A stretch of DNA of 64,000 nucleotides from Promicromonospora sp. MEB111. GTDB lineage: Bacteria; Actinomycetota; Actinomycetes; Actinomycetales; Cellulomonadaceae. Shown one piece after another: positions 56,156-64,000 of this stretch (position 1 is the first letter of the stretch; each line of letters opens with the position of its first letter). The stretch spans positions 186,001-250,000 of the forward strand of contig NZ_JARVSD010000001.1 of assembly GCF_030209445.1 (NCBI RefSeq), in the 5' to 3' direction. Both the position numbers and the translations under genes were made by a program. The notes beneath the pieces are model-generated. The model did not search any database. It was not told the origin of the DNA and worked only from the letters and a program-made list of their open reading frames with translations.

Positions 56156-58791
56156 GCACCGAGGTCACGCACTCGTTCACGCTACCGCTCGCGGATCCCG
56201 CGGCGGTGGAGCTGGCGGCGACCGGCGGCAAGGGCTCGTCGCTCGCCCGCCTGGCCACTGCCGGCCTGCCGGTTCCCGGCGGCTTCCACGTCACCACGGA
56301 CGCCTACCGGGCCGCGGTCGCCGGAGCGCCGCAGCAGGCGATCGTCGCCGCGGCCCGGGACGTGGAGCCCGACCGGCCGGAGACCCACGAGGCCGCCGCG
56401 GTCCGGATCGCCGAGGTGTTCGCCGGCCTGGAGATCCCGGCGGCGGTCGCCGACGCCGTCCGGGCCGGGTACGCGAACCTGCGCACCACGGGCAGCACTA
56501 CAGCGGGTACGCCGGACGGCGCCCCGGACGACCAGGCCCCCGCCGTCGCCGTCCGCTCCTCGGCCACGGCCGAGGACCTACCGGGCATGTCGTTCGCCGG
56601 CCAGCAGGACTCGTTCCTCAACATCCGGGGCGAGGACGCCCTGCTCCGGGCGGTCCGGGACTGCTGGGCCTCCCTGTGGACGGCGCGCGCGATCGGCTAC
56701 CGCGCGCGCCACGGCATCCCCGCCGAGGAGGTCGCCCTCGCGGTGGTGGTGCAACGGCTGGTCGACGCCGACGCCGCCGGCATCCTGTTCACCGTCGACC
56801 CGATGACCGGGTCCCGCGACCGCGTGCTGATCAACGCGGCCTGGGGGCTGGGCGAGGCCGTGGTCGGCGGGCAGGTCACGCCCGACACCTTCCTGGTGGC
56901 GCGGGTCGGCGGCACGGTCGAACGCACGGTGAGCACCAAGGAGGTCCGCACCGTGCGGACCGCCGACGGGACCCGGAACGAGCCGGTCCCCGCCGCGCTG
57001 CGGGACGAGCCCGCGCTCACCGACGAGCAGGCCGCGCGGCTCGCCGCGCTCGGCGTCCGCATCGAGGAGCTGTACGGCGTGGCGATGGACGTGGAGTGGG
57101 CGCTGCACGACGGCGCCCCCGCGATCCTCCAGGCGCGTCCCGTCACGGGCGCGGCGGGCCAGGTGGCGGTCACGGAGGTGTGGAACGACAGCCTGCTGGG
57201 CGACTTCCTGTGGACCAACGCGAACCTGGGCGAGGCGCTGCCCAGTGTGATGACACCGCTGACCTGGTCGCTCGTGCGGATCTTCATGGCGAACGCGATG
57301 GCCGACACGGACATCGGCGTCCCCGCGTACGGCACCATCGGCGGCCGGTTCTACATGAACCTCAGCACCACCGAGACGGTCGCCCAGGCACTCGGCATGC
57401 GCAAGGCGGTCGACGCGGCGTACCGGGAGGTGTTCGGGCGGCTCCCGGGTCAGCCGGACATCCCGGTGGTCCCGATCGGCCGCGGGGAGCTGCTCCGGCG
57501 GCTCCTGCCGATGGTGGGGCGCAACCTCACGTCGCTGGTGCGTGACGTCCGGGCCGTGCCGGGATTCCTGGGCACCGCCGAGCGGCGCGGCACCGCCCTG
57601 CGGCAGCGCGTGGCCGACGTCGAGGGCCCGGACGAGCTGGCGGACTTCTGGACCACGGAGCTCGGCCCCTACCTGGAGGCGTCCTCGCGCGTGCTGCGCG
57701 GCGCCGCACGGCAGGACGGCACCAAGCTGCTGACCTTGCGCCGGGACCTGCGTGCGCTGCTCGGCGACGCGGACACGGAGACCCTGACGTCCGGCCTGTC
57801 CTCCGGCGGACAGCACCTGGCCAGCATGGAGACGCTCGTCGGCCTGCGCGAGGTGGCCCTCGGACGGCTCGACCGCGAGACGTACGTGACGCGGTACGGG
57901 CACCGGTGCGTCGACGAGTTCGAGGTCTCCCGGCCGCGCCCGGCGGAGGATCCCGCCTGGCTGGACCGGCAGATCGCGGCGGCGGCCGGGACCGACGTCG
58001 ACGCACTGCTCGAGCGGCAGGAGCGGGCGCGGGCCGCCGTCTGGGAGCGGCTCGAACGCCTGTCGCCGCGCAAGGCCGCGCGGCTGCGCAGCCAGCTCGA
58101 CCGGTGGGCCCGGAACGCGCGGGACCGGGAGCGGGCGCGGTCCGAGGTGATCCGCACGTTCTGGGCACTGCGCGCCTTCGCGGTGCGGGCCGGGGAGCTC
58201 ACCGGACTGGGCGATGACGTCTTCTACCTGACGGTCGACGAGCTGCTCGACGTGCTCCGCACCGGCGCGGGGTTGCGCACCGGGGAGGGCGGGCGCGACG
58301 TCGTCGCCGTGCGCCGCGCCACCTACGACCTGTACCAGGGCCTGCCGGCGTACCCGGCGGTGATCCGCGGCCGGTTCGACCCGGTCCGATGGGCCGCCGA
58401 CCCCGCCCGGCGCTCGGACGTCTACGACGAGCACGGCCGGGAGGCCGTGGGCTCCGACCAGGTCCGGGGCTTCCCCGGGGCGTCGGGCGTGACGGAGGGC
58501 GTCGCGCGGGTGGTGCGCTCGGTGGACGACGGCGAGGCGCTGCTCGCCGGCGAGGTGCTGGTCACGACGGTGACGAACGTGGGCTGGACGCCCCTCTTCC
58601 CGCGTGCGGCCGCCGTGGTGACCGACGTCGGCGCGCCCCTCTCGCACGCCGCCATCGTCGCCCGCGAGCTGGGCATCCCGGCGGTCGTCGGGTGCGGCAA
58701 CGCGACGATGCGGCTGCGCACGGGCGACCTGGTGCGGGTGGACGGCGAGCACGGCACGGTCGAGGTGCTCACGCCGGCCGGTCGCTCCTAG
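56152..58791 (+). CDS. rph: Rifampin phosphotransferase-like / PEP-utilising enzyme
   Basis: An 879-aa enzyme. The N-terminal ATP-grasp (PPDK_N) domain (about 10-340) has TGGKGSSLARL, VRSSATAEDLPGMSFAGQQDS and QRLVDADAAGILFTVDPMTG. A helical middle region of about 430 residues follows, and the C-terminal swivelling phospho-His domain has SHAAIVARELGIPAVVGC with His832. There is no C-terminal PEP-binding TIM barrel, so it is not PEP synthase; ATP-domain, middle domain, His-domain is the order of rifampin phosphotransferase, whose Listeria enzyme uses a His at about 825. Drug specificity cannot be read from the sequence. Confidence 0.78.
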   Translation: MSTEVTHSFTLPLADPAAVELAATGGKGSSLARLATAGLPVPGGFHVTTDAYRAAVAGAPQQAIVAAARDVEPDRPETHEAAAVRIAEVFAGLEIPAAVADAVRAGYANLRTTGSTTAGTPDGAPDDQAPAVAVRSSATAEDLPGMSFAGQQDSFLNIRGEDALLRAVRDCWASLWTARAIGYRARHGIPAEEVALAVVVQRLVDADAAGILFTVDPMTGSRDRVLINAAWGLGEAVVGGQVTPDTFLVARVGGTVERTVSTKEVRTVRTADGTRNEPVPAALRDEPALTDEQAARLAALGVRIEELYGVAMDVEWALHDGAPAILQARPVTGAAGQVAVTEVWNDSLLGDFLWTNANLGEALPSVMTPLTWSLVRIFMANAMADTDIGVPAYGTIGGRFYMNLSTTETVAQALGMRKAVDAAYREVFGRLPGQPDIPVVPIGRGELLRRLLPMVGRNLTSLVRDVRAVPGFLGTAERRGTALRQRVADVEGPDELADFWTTELGPYLEASSRVLRGAARQDGTKLLTLRRDLRALLGDADTETLTSGLSSGGQHLASMETLVGLREVALGRLDRETYVTRYGHRCVDEFEVSRPRPAEDPAWLDRQIAAAAGTDVDALLERQERARAAVWERLERLSPRKAARLRSQLDRWARNARDRERARSEVIRTFWALRAFAVRAGELTGLGDDVFYLTVDELLDVLRTGAGLRTGEGGRDVVAVRRATYDLYQGLPAYPAVIRGRFDPVRWAADPARRSDVYDEHGREAVGSDQVRGFPGASGVTEGVARVVRSVDDGEALLAGEVLVTTVTNVGWTPLFPRAAAVVTDVGAPLSHAAIVARELGIPAVVGCGNATMRLRTGDLVRVDGEHGTVEVLTPAGRS

Positions 58792-58804
58792 CGCCGGGCA
58801 CTCC

Positions 58805-58836
58805 TGGAGCCGGCCGCCCCTGGAGCCGGCCGCCCC
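58805..58836. repeat. Tandem 16-bp duplication at the SDR 3' end
   Basis: TGGAGCCGGCCGCCCC occurs twice without a gap (58805-58820, 58821-58836). The second copy ends on the first base of the SDR stop codon. Confidence 0.85.
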
Positions 58837-59696
58837 TAGAACACCGGCTTGCCGCCCGTCACGCCGAGCACCGTCCCGGACACGTACGACGCCGTGGTCG
58901 GCGACGCCAGGAAGACGAACGCCGGCGCGACCTCTGCGGGCTGCCCCGCCCGGCCCAGCGGGGTGTCGGTGCCGAACGACTCGATCTTCTCCTCGGGCTG
59001 GGTGGCCGGCTGCAGCGGCGTCCAGATCGGCCCGGGCGCCACGGCGTTCACGCGGATGCCGCGCGGCCCCAGCTCGGCGGCGAGGTTCACCGTGATGTTG
59101 TTGATCGCGGCCTTGGTGGCCGCGTAGTCGAGCAGCGACGTGGACGGCTGGTAGGCCTGGATCGACGAGTTGTTGATGATCGAGCCGCCCTCGCCCATGT
59201 GCCCGAGCGCCGCCTGCGTCACCCAGAACAGGGCGTAGAGGTTGGTCTTGACCACGCGGTCGAGCTCCTCGGTGGTCACGTCCGCGACCGATTTGCGGCG
59301 CGCCATCTGGTACCCGGCGTTGTTCACCAGCACGTCGATGCCGCCCAGCTCGCCTGCTGCCCGGTGTGCGACGCCGCGCGCCGTCGGCTCGTCCCGCAGG
59401 TCACCCGGGAGCAGGGCGCACTGGCGGCCCTCCCCGCGCACCCACTCCGCCGTCGCCCGTGCGTCGTGCTCCTCCTCGGGCAGGTAGGACAGGGCGACGT
59501 CGGCGCCCTCACGGGCGAACGCGATGGCGACCGCGCGCCCGATGCCCGAGTCGCCACCCGTCACCAGGGCCTTCCGCCCCAGGAGCTTCTCGCTGCCGAC
59601 GTAGCTGGTCTCGCCGTGGTCGGGCGTGGGGACCATCTGGTCGGTGGCGCCCGGCGGAATCTGCTGCTGCGGTGGGAACGCCGGGTTCTGGCTCAT
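58836..59696 (-). CDS. SDR family oxidoreductase
   Basis: A 286-aa NAD(P)-dependent short-chain dehydrogenase. Cofactor motif TGGDSGIGRAVA, NNAG in VLVNNAGYQ, catalytic Ser in NNSSIQAYQ and YxxxK as YAATKAA. The leading Pro/Gln-rich extension (NPAFPPQQQIPPGATDQMVP) is typical of the YhdF/GsiB-like general-stress group. ATG at 59696 follows GGAGG; the longer open frame is Arg-rich and lacks a ribosome site. Substrate unknown. Confidence 0.92.
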   Translation of the reverse strand: MSQNPAFPPQQQIPPGATDQMVPTPDHGETSYVGSEKLLGRKALVTGGDSGIGRAVAIAFAREGADVALSYLPEEEHDARATAEWVRGEGRQCALLPGDLRDEPTARGVAHRAAGELGGIDVLVNNAGYQMARRKSVADVTTEELDRVVKTNLYALFWVTQAALGHMGEGGSIINNSSIQAYQPSTSLLDYAATKAAINNITVNLAAELGPRGIRVNAVAPGPIWTPLQPATQPEEKIESFGTDTPLGRAGQPAEVAPAFVFLASPTTASYVSGTVLGVTGGKPVF

Positions 59697-59836
59697 GTCG
59701 TCCTCCATCGTCACGCGACGTCTCGGCCGACGTGATCTTCTTCGACCTCTGTTCACGCTAGCCCGTGCCTCGTCAGGCCGCACATCCCGTACCCTCGGTC
59801 CCACCAGGCCCGGAACATCACCTTGCAAGGAGTTTC

Positions 59837-60523
59837 GTGAACTCTGTACCGACGCCCGGCGAGCCCACGATCGTGGACGGCGTCGAGCAAGTGCTCGCCC
59901 GCGGCAGGACGTCCCCGGTCGGCCGTTACCGGCTGGACCTGGCCACCGGCGAGTGGGAATGGTCCGACGAGGTGTACGAGATGCACGGCTTCGAGCCGGG
60001 TCAGATCGTGCCGACGACGCCGCTGATGCTGTCCCACAAGCACCCTGACGACCGCGCCCGCGTGGACGGCGTGCTGCGGGAGGCGGCCGAGACGGGACAG
60101 CCCTTCAGCTCGGTGCATCGGATCCTCGACGCCGCAGGGGAGACGCGGACCCTCGCGGTGACCGGGCAGGGCCGGCGCGATCCGGAAACCGACCGGGTGA
60201 CCGAGCTGTTCGGGTACTTCATCGACGTCACCGACTCGCAGCGGGAGGCGGCGGCACGCGACGCGACCGCCTCGATCCGGGCGTCGGCGGAGCGCCGCGC
60301 GGTGATCGAGCAGGCCAAGGGCGTGCTGATGGTGGTCTACGGCGCCGACGAGGACGCGGCCTTCGACCTGCTCCGCGAGGCGTCGAACGCGGCGAACATC
60401 GCGGTGCGGGACATCGCCCTGACGCTGGTGCACCTCTTCTCCGGCCCGGGCGTGACGGTGTTCCCCACCCGCGAGGCGATCGACGAGTTCCTGGCTGCCC
60501 CGATCGCTCCGGGCGACCTCTGA
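59837..60523 (+). CDS. PAS-ANTAR regulator
   Basis: A 228-aa cytoplasmic regulator. Residues about 20-125 form a PAS domain (VGRYRLDLATGEWEWSDEVYEMHGF ... HPDDRARV). Residues about 145-205 form an ANTAR RNA-binding domain (RAVIEQAKGVLMVVYGADED, AFDLLREASN), which in this family binds paired hexaloop hairpins to cause antitermination. No phospho-acceptor receiver domain is present, so PAS-mediated sensing is inferred. GTG at 59837 follows AAGGAG. Targets are not evident nearby. Confidence 0.9.
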   Translation: MNSVPTPGEPTIVDGVEQVLARGRTSPVGRYRLDLATGEWEWSDEVYEMHGFEPGQIVPTTPLMLSHKHPDDRARVDGVLREAAETGQPFSSVHRILDAAGETRTLAVTGQGRRDPETDRVTELFGYFIDVTDSQREAAARDATASIRASAERRAVIEQAKGVLMVVYGADEDAAFDLLREASNAANIAVRDIALTLVHLFSGPGVTVFPTREAIDEFLAAPIAPGDL

Positions 60524-60537
60524 CGCGATCTGCGCGG

Positions 60538-60557
60538 ACCACGTCGGACCACGTCGG
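60538..60557. repeat. Tandem 10-bp duplication
   Basis: ACCACGTCGG occurs twice in tandem (60538-60547, 60548-60557), 15 bp past the 3' end of the minus-strand sigma-propeller gene. Confidence 0.75.
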
Positions 60558-60571
60558 ACGAGGTGCGTCGG

Positions 60572-62635
60572 TCATTCGCGTGCGAGCGTCGGAGTAACGG
60601 CGCCCTCGACGATCCATGCCCGGCCGACCGCGTCGCGCGGGACGAAGCCCTCGCCCCAGACGATGCGGTCGCCAGCGAGGTTTGCCCTCTCGGTGTCGCC
60701 CGGCAACTGGGCGAGGTCCGGTCCGTCGTACCCGGCGGTCGAGGGTGTGGCGCGGTACAGGTAGGCCGGCCCCACCGGGTTCTCGTCGTCCGCGCTGTTC
60801 CACAGGAGCAGGCCGCCCGCGGCGCGCAGGCCATTGACGCTGTTGTCACCGGCCCGCACGACGCTGTCCACCCCGCCGCGCCGGTCGAGGACGAAGAGGG
60901 TGGTGCCCTGTTCGTCGGACACGGTCGTCCACGCCACGAGATCGTCCGAGACGGCGACCTCCGGGATCCGGTCCGCCGGGCCGTGCTCGATCGAGAGCAG
61001 CGCCGTGGAGCCGGACAGGTTCCCGCCGGCCGGGCTGTCCAGCAGCCAGATCGTCGTCGTGCGGGTGTCGCCGGACCCCGGTTCCAGCACGGCTGCGACG
61101 ACCTCGTCGTCGTCGGCCGCGAAAGCTGTGACGGGGTCCGCCAGCACCACCGGCGTCCCGGGGCCGTCGATGCTCGTGCTGAGCAGTCGCGGTTCGTCCT
61201 CCGGCGCCCCATCCGTCCACAGTGCGTGGTCGCGGGTGAGGGCGACCTCCCCGACGTTTCCCTCGTAGGTGGCGAGCGTCCTTGGCTCCGTACCGGCCCG
61301 GAAGGTGCGTATCTGACTGGTGCGTGTGGGGCCCTCCCCACCTGTCGTCTCGCCCCACGTCACCTGGTCGCCCCGCGCGGCGACGTCGTACGGCACCAGC
61401 ATCACATCGTTGATCGTGTCGGTGGGGATCGACTCGGTCGGTCCGTCGCTGCGGTGGGCATCAGCTTTGACGAAGGCGCCCTCGACCGTGCCGGCGGGCC
61501 CGAACTCCGCTCCGGCGGCCCAGATGTCCCCGTTCTCGGCGAGACCGTCGAGCGGCGGCATCTGCTTACCTCCGTCGTCGGTCACGGGCACTCCTGCCTG
61601 CTCGTCGATCCGCCCGGGCGTGACCGTCTCGATGTCGACGTCGTAGCAGGTCAACGGGCGTGCGTCGGCCACATCCACCACTAGGGATCCGTCCAGCGGG
61701 CCGACGTCCTCGCCCGGCTCGGCGGCCCGCGCCGAGGTCGGCGCCGGCAGCTCCTCCGGGCACGCGAGCGGCGTGCTGCCCGCCAGGTCCGGCCCCGGGT
61801 CCGGCCGCAGGTGCGGGGCGAGGCCGTCGGTGGGCCCGGCCCGACCGTTGTCGAACAGAGAGACGATCAGGTCCCCGCCGGGGAGGACGACCGGCCCGAC
61901 CCAGGGCAACGGCACCGGCCCGCGCGTCACGACCCCGAGCGCCAGCAGGAGCACCACGCACGCGGCCCCCACCGCCTGCCGGACCCGACGTCGGCGCAGC
62001 GCGGCCCGGCTCCGGTCCAGGACGGCCTGCTCGTCGAGCTCGACCGGCTCGACCGCCTCGGTCTGCGCCACGAGCAGGTCCCGCAGACGGGCCAGCCCGC
62101 GCGAGTTCGCCGCCTTCACCGTGCCGACGGCGATCCCGAGCTCGCGGGCGACCTCCGCCTCGGGCAGGTCCAGCAGGTGTCGCAGCACCACGACCCGCCG
62201 CTGGCTGACCGGCAGCCGCGCCAGCCCGCGAACCAGCTCGTCGCGCAGCACCACGTGCCCGGCATGGTCCGACGCCGGCGTGACGGGGATCTTGTCGTCG
62301 CCCGGGAACGACTCACGACGGGTGCGCCGCCAGCCGTCGATCCGCAGGTTGACCAGGATCTGGCGCGCGTAGGCGCGCTGCGTGCCCGGCCTGACCTTGG
62401 CCCAGGTGCGGTAGACCCGCTCGAACGTCGACTGGACCAGCTCCTCCGCGCGGTGCGGGTCCCCGCACAGCAGGTACGCGGTCCGGTGCAGGTACGGCCC
62501 GCACTCCCGCACGAACTCGGTGAACTCCGCGTCGCGGGAGCGCCGCACGAAGACCTGCACGTCGCCGGCCCGGTCCTCACCCGACGGCTCGCCCGTCCCA
62601 AGGTTGCCCACGGTCGTCCCATTCTCCTGCCTCAT
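60572..62635 (-). CDS. ECF sigma factor fused to TM helix and extracytoplasmic propeller domain (paralogue)
   Basis: A 687-aa fusion with the layout of the 45275 gene. Sigma region 2 is at about 38-105 (FVRECGPYLHRTAYLLCGD, AEELVQSTFERVYRTWAK, ILVNLRIDGWRR) and region 4 at about 132-186 (LPVSQRRVVVLRHLLDLPEA, GTVKAANSRGLARL). RRRR precedes a membrane helix at about 220-237, and residues 238-687 form the external part, with repeated strands DHALWTDG, SDDLVAWTTV, GGLLLWNSA and LAGDRIVWGEG, as in beta-propellers. ATG at 62635 is chosen; GTG 62644 is in frame. Promoter elements upstream match those of the paralogue. No neighbouring anti-sigma gene. Confidence 0.85.
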   Translation of the reverse strand: MRQENGTTVGNLGTGEPSGEDRAGDVQVFVRRSRDAEFTEFVRECGPYLHRTAYLLCGDPHRAEELVQSTFERVYRTWAKVRPGTQRAYARQILVNLRIDGWRRTRRESFPGDDKIPVTPASDHAGHVVLRDELVRGLARLPVSQRRVVVLRHLLDLPEAEVARELGIAVGTVKAANSRGLARLRDLLVAQTEAVEPVELDEQAVLDRSRAALRRRRVRQAVGAACVVLLLALGVVTRGPVPLPWVGPVVLPGGDLIVSLFDNGRAGPTDGLAPHLRPDPGPDLAGSTPLACPEELPAPTSARAAEPGEDVGPLDGSLVVDVADARPLTCYDVDIETVTPGRIDEQAGVPVTDDGGKQMPPLDGLAENGDIWAAGAEFGPAGTVEGAFVKADAHRSDGPTESIPTDTINDVMLVPYDVAARGDQVTWGETTGGEGPTRTSQIRTFRAGTEPRTLATYEGNVGEVALTRDHALWTDGAPEDEPRLLSTSIDGPGTPVVLADPVTAFAADDDEVVAAVLEPGSGDTRTTTIWLLDSPAGGNLSGSTALLSIEHGPADRIPEVAVSDDLVAWTTVSDEQGTTLFVLDRRGGVDSVVRAGDNSVNGLRAAGGLLLWNSADDENPVGPAYLYRATPSTAGYDGPDLAQLPGDTERANLAGDRIVWGEGFVPRDAVGRAWIVEGAVTPTLARE

Positions 62636-62670
62636 GCCACCCACTACGGGGGACGTGGGTCAAAGGTTGC
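62636..62670 (-). promoter_or_regulatory. ECF-type promoter of the second sigma-propeller gene
   Basis: Read on the minus strand: GCAACCT (62670-62664), 17 nt between AAC and CGT, CGT (62648-62646), then 10 nt to the ATG. GTGGGYGGYATG after the -10 is also shared with the 45275 gene. Fits autoregulation with a leaderless transcript. Confidence 0.65.
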
Positions 62671-62749
62671 ACGCGTGCCGCGAAGACACCCGGCCGCCGC
62701 GCCCGCTCACCGGGTAGCGCTCTCCGCACCGCGGGCCCAGGATCATCAC

Positions 62750-63646
62750 GTGCGCATCGCCACGTTTAACGTCCAGCACGGCCTCGGCCCGGACGGCCGC
62801 GTCGACAACGACCGCCTGGCCCGGGCTGTCGCCGCGCTCGACGCCGACGTCGTGGGGCTGCAGGAGGTCGACCAGGGCCAGGTGCGCTCCGGGGGAGCGG
62901 ACCAGGCGGCCCTCTGCGCGGCGGCGATGGGCGCCGTCGACCACCGGTTCCGGCCGGCGCTCGCCGGCCCGTTCCGCTACCCCGGGATCCGACGCCGCGC
63001 CCGCCGGACGGAGCGGCCCGGCGCGCCCGGCTACGGCATCGCGCTGCTGTCCCGGTTCCCCGTCCTGAGCTGGCACACCGTGCTGCTGCCGCCCGCGACG
63101 CCCTGGGTGTGGGGCCGCGTCCAGCTCGGCACCGACGAGCCGCGGGTGGCGCTCGCGGCCCGGATCGACGCGCCGTCCGGCCCGGTCACCGTCGTGTGCA
63201 CGCACCTGAGCGTGTACCGGTTCTCCGCCGTGGGCTGGGCGGGCGGGATGGTCCGGCGCGCCGCCGGCTACCGCCGGGGCACAGCGGGGGAGCGGCACGC
63301 GGAACGTCAGGTGGACTATCTGCGCCGTCGGCTCGTCGGCCTGCGGCGCCCCCTGGTCCTGCTGGGCGACTTCAACCTGCGTGGTTCGGTGCCCGCCGAC
63401 CGCACCGGCTGGCGTCCCCTCGTGACGGGCGACACGTTCCCCCGGCACGACCCGCGGTTCCAGATCGACCACGTCCTCCTCGACGAGGGCGTGCCCCAGG
63501 GCGAGGGAACGGGTGCGGGGGCCGACGGCGACCCGCGTGTGCCGGGCGGGCGCATCGGCTCCGCGGAGGGCCGGGTCGTGGACACGGGCGTCTCGGACCA
63601 TCGGGCGCTGGTCGTGGACGTGACGTTCACCCGCCCGACGGCGTAG
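62750..63646 (+). CDS. Endonuclease/exonuclease/phosphatase family protein
   Basis: A 298-aa metal-dependent phosphoesterase fold. Landmarks: TFNVQHG with the first Asn, GLQEVDQ with the metal-binding Glu, CTHLSV, LLGDFNLRG with the Asp-Asn pair, and SDHRALVV with the terminal Asp-His. GTG at 62750 has AGGA about 10 nt upstream; the open frame runs far upstream only as the shadow of the sigma-propeller gene, with which this gene is divergent. There is no signal peptide. Substrate (DNA, lipid or inositol phosphate) not predictable. Confidence 0.88.
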   Translation: MRIATFNVQHGLGPDGRVDNDRLARAVAALDADVVGLQEVDQGQVRSGGADQAALCAAAMGAVDHRFRPALAGPFRYPGIRRRARRTERPGAPGYGIALLSRFPVLSWHTVLLPPATPWVWGRVQLGTDEPRVALAARIDAPSGPVTVVCTHLSVYRFSAVGWAGGMVRRAAGYRRGTAGERHAERQVDYLRRRLVGLRRPLVLLGDFNLRGSVPADRTGWRPLVTGDTFPRHDPRFQIDHVLLDEGVPQGEGTGAGADGDPRVPGGRIGSAEGRVVDTGVSDHRALVVDVTFTRPTA

Positions 63647-63663
63647 CGCCACGCGGCGACAGC

Positions 63664-63696
63664 CCACGGAGCCGGTCAGGCCACGGAGCCGGTCAG
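63664..63696. repeat. Tandem 16-bp duplication at the VOC gene 3' end
   Basis: CCACGGAGCCGGTCAG occurs at 63664-63679 and 63681-63696 (17-bp period). The second copy contains the VOC stop codon (63693-63695). Confidence 0.8.
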
Positions 63697-64000
63697 CCCA
63701 CGAAGACGCAGAAGGGGTGGCCCATCGGGTCGCCGAAGACGTAGAGGGGTTCCTCCGGGTCGTCCGACCGGTCGTAGAGCAGCGTCGCGCCGAGCGTGAG
63801 GGCGTGGTCGCGTGCCTCGGCGAGCGCGCCGACGTCCGGCACCGTCGTGTCGAGGTGGAGCTGCTGGGGGATGTCGGACTCCGGCCAGGTCGAGCGCGGC
63901 AGGTCGAACACCTGCTGGAACGCCAGGTGTGCACCGTCGTCGTTGCGCAGGACCAGCCAGTCGCTGCCCTTCGGGTCGGGTTCGCCCTCCGGCGGCGGCT
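63693..64000 (-). CDS. VOC (glyoxalase/bleomycin resistance) family protein, 5' end beyond window
   Basis: The C-terminal 101 codons of a vicinal-oxygen-chelate protein. Visible text includes DPKGSDWLVLRNDDGAHLAF, PQQLHLDTTVPDV and DPMGHPFCVF, the usual second beta-alpha-beta-beta-beta half with a metal-site His in HLD and the GHPFC end. The frame is open to the window edge, so the start is outside. Function within the superfamily is not determinable. Confidence 0.88.
   Translation of the reverse strand, partial: PPPEGEPDPKGSDWLVLRNDDGAHLAFQQVFDLPRSTWPESDIPQQLHLDTTVPDVGALAEARDHALTLGATLLYDRSDDPEEPLYVFGDPMGHPFCVFVG

Noticed and set aside
56578..58752. 724-codon minus-strand open frame opposite the Rph-like gene
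   Set aside because: Antisense shadow; all recognisable motifs are on the plus strand.
56152..58791. Annotation as phosphoenolpyruvate synthase
   Set aside because: The phospho-His domain is at the extreme C-terminus and there is no PEP-binding TIM barrel, so the domain order is that of rifampin phosphotransferase.

Overview
The window reads as the replication-origin end of a high-GC actinobacterial chromosome, most likely order Micrococcales (Cellulomonadaceae or Promicromonosporaceae type; the family is a guess from gene content). The evidence is the gene order dnaA - oriC - dnaN - gnd - recF - DciA-like - gyrB - gyrA - DUF3566 - tRNA-Ile - DLW-39 - tRNA-Ala, the later crgA / class E sortase / PASTA-kinase block, strong G/C third-position bias and frequent GTG starts. 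No insertion sequence, phage gene or CRISPR array was seen.

1-14.5 kb is the replication core. oriC (1703-2361) lies between dnaA and dnaN and is packed with DnaA boxes; further perfect boxes sit inside recF, dciA and gyrB. A secreted protein with an LAATG sorting motif is inserted between the DciA-like gene and gyrB. 14.6-19 kb holds a secreted GH64 beta-1,3-glucanase, an Ala/Lys-rich membrane protein, a cyclophilin, a rhomboid protease and crgA. 19.1-21.6 kb is a tight DUF881 - class E sortase - 52-aa membrane peptide - glutamine amidotransferase cluster. 21.7-31.3 kb, leftward, is the conserved growth and division signalling operon fhaA-fhaB-pstP-rodA-pbpA-pknA-pknB, mostly joined by 4-bp start/stop overlaps.

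31.5-64 kb is accessory. It carries tRNA-Leu, a secreted RCC1-like protein and a second secreted protein sharing its Ig-like W-S-P repeats, anmK, a methyltransferase, two alpha/beta hydrolases, a low-molecular-weight phosphatase and an NmrA-like protein. A winged-helix nucleotidyltransferase follows, with a truncated partner gene and three operator-like repeats 20 bp apart. Then come an aminotransferase, an array of four paralogous secreted proteins, a TetR plus rifampin-phosphotransferase-like operon, an SDR, a PAS-ANTAR regulator, an endonuclease/exonuclease/phosphatase protein and a VOC protein cut by the window end.

The most notable system is a pair of paralogous genes (45275-47230 and 60572-62635). 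Each encodes an ECF sigma factor fused in one chain to a transmembrane segment and a large extracytoplasmic beta-propeller-like domain. Both start exactly 10 nt downstream of near-identical ECF-type promoters (GCAACCT, then CGT, 17-nt spacer after AAC). This suggests membrane-tethered, autoregulated sigma factors without a separate anti-sigma protein. All functional statements are from reading the sequence; no database search was run.
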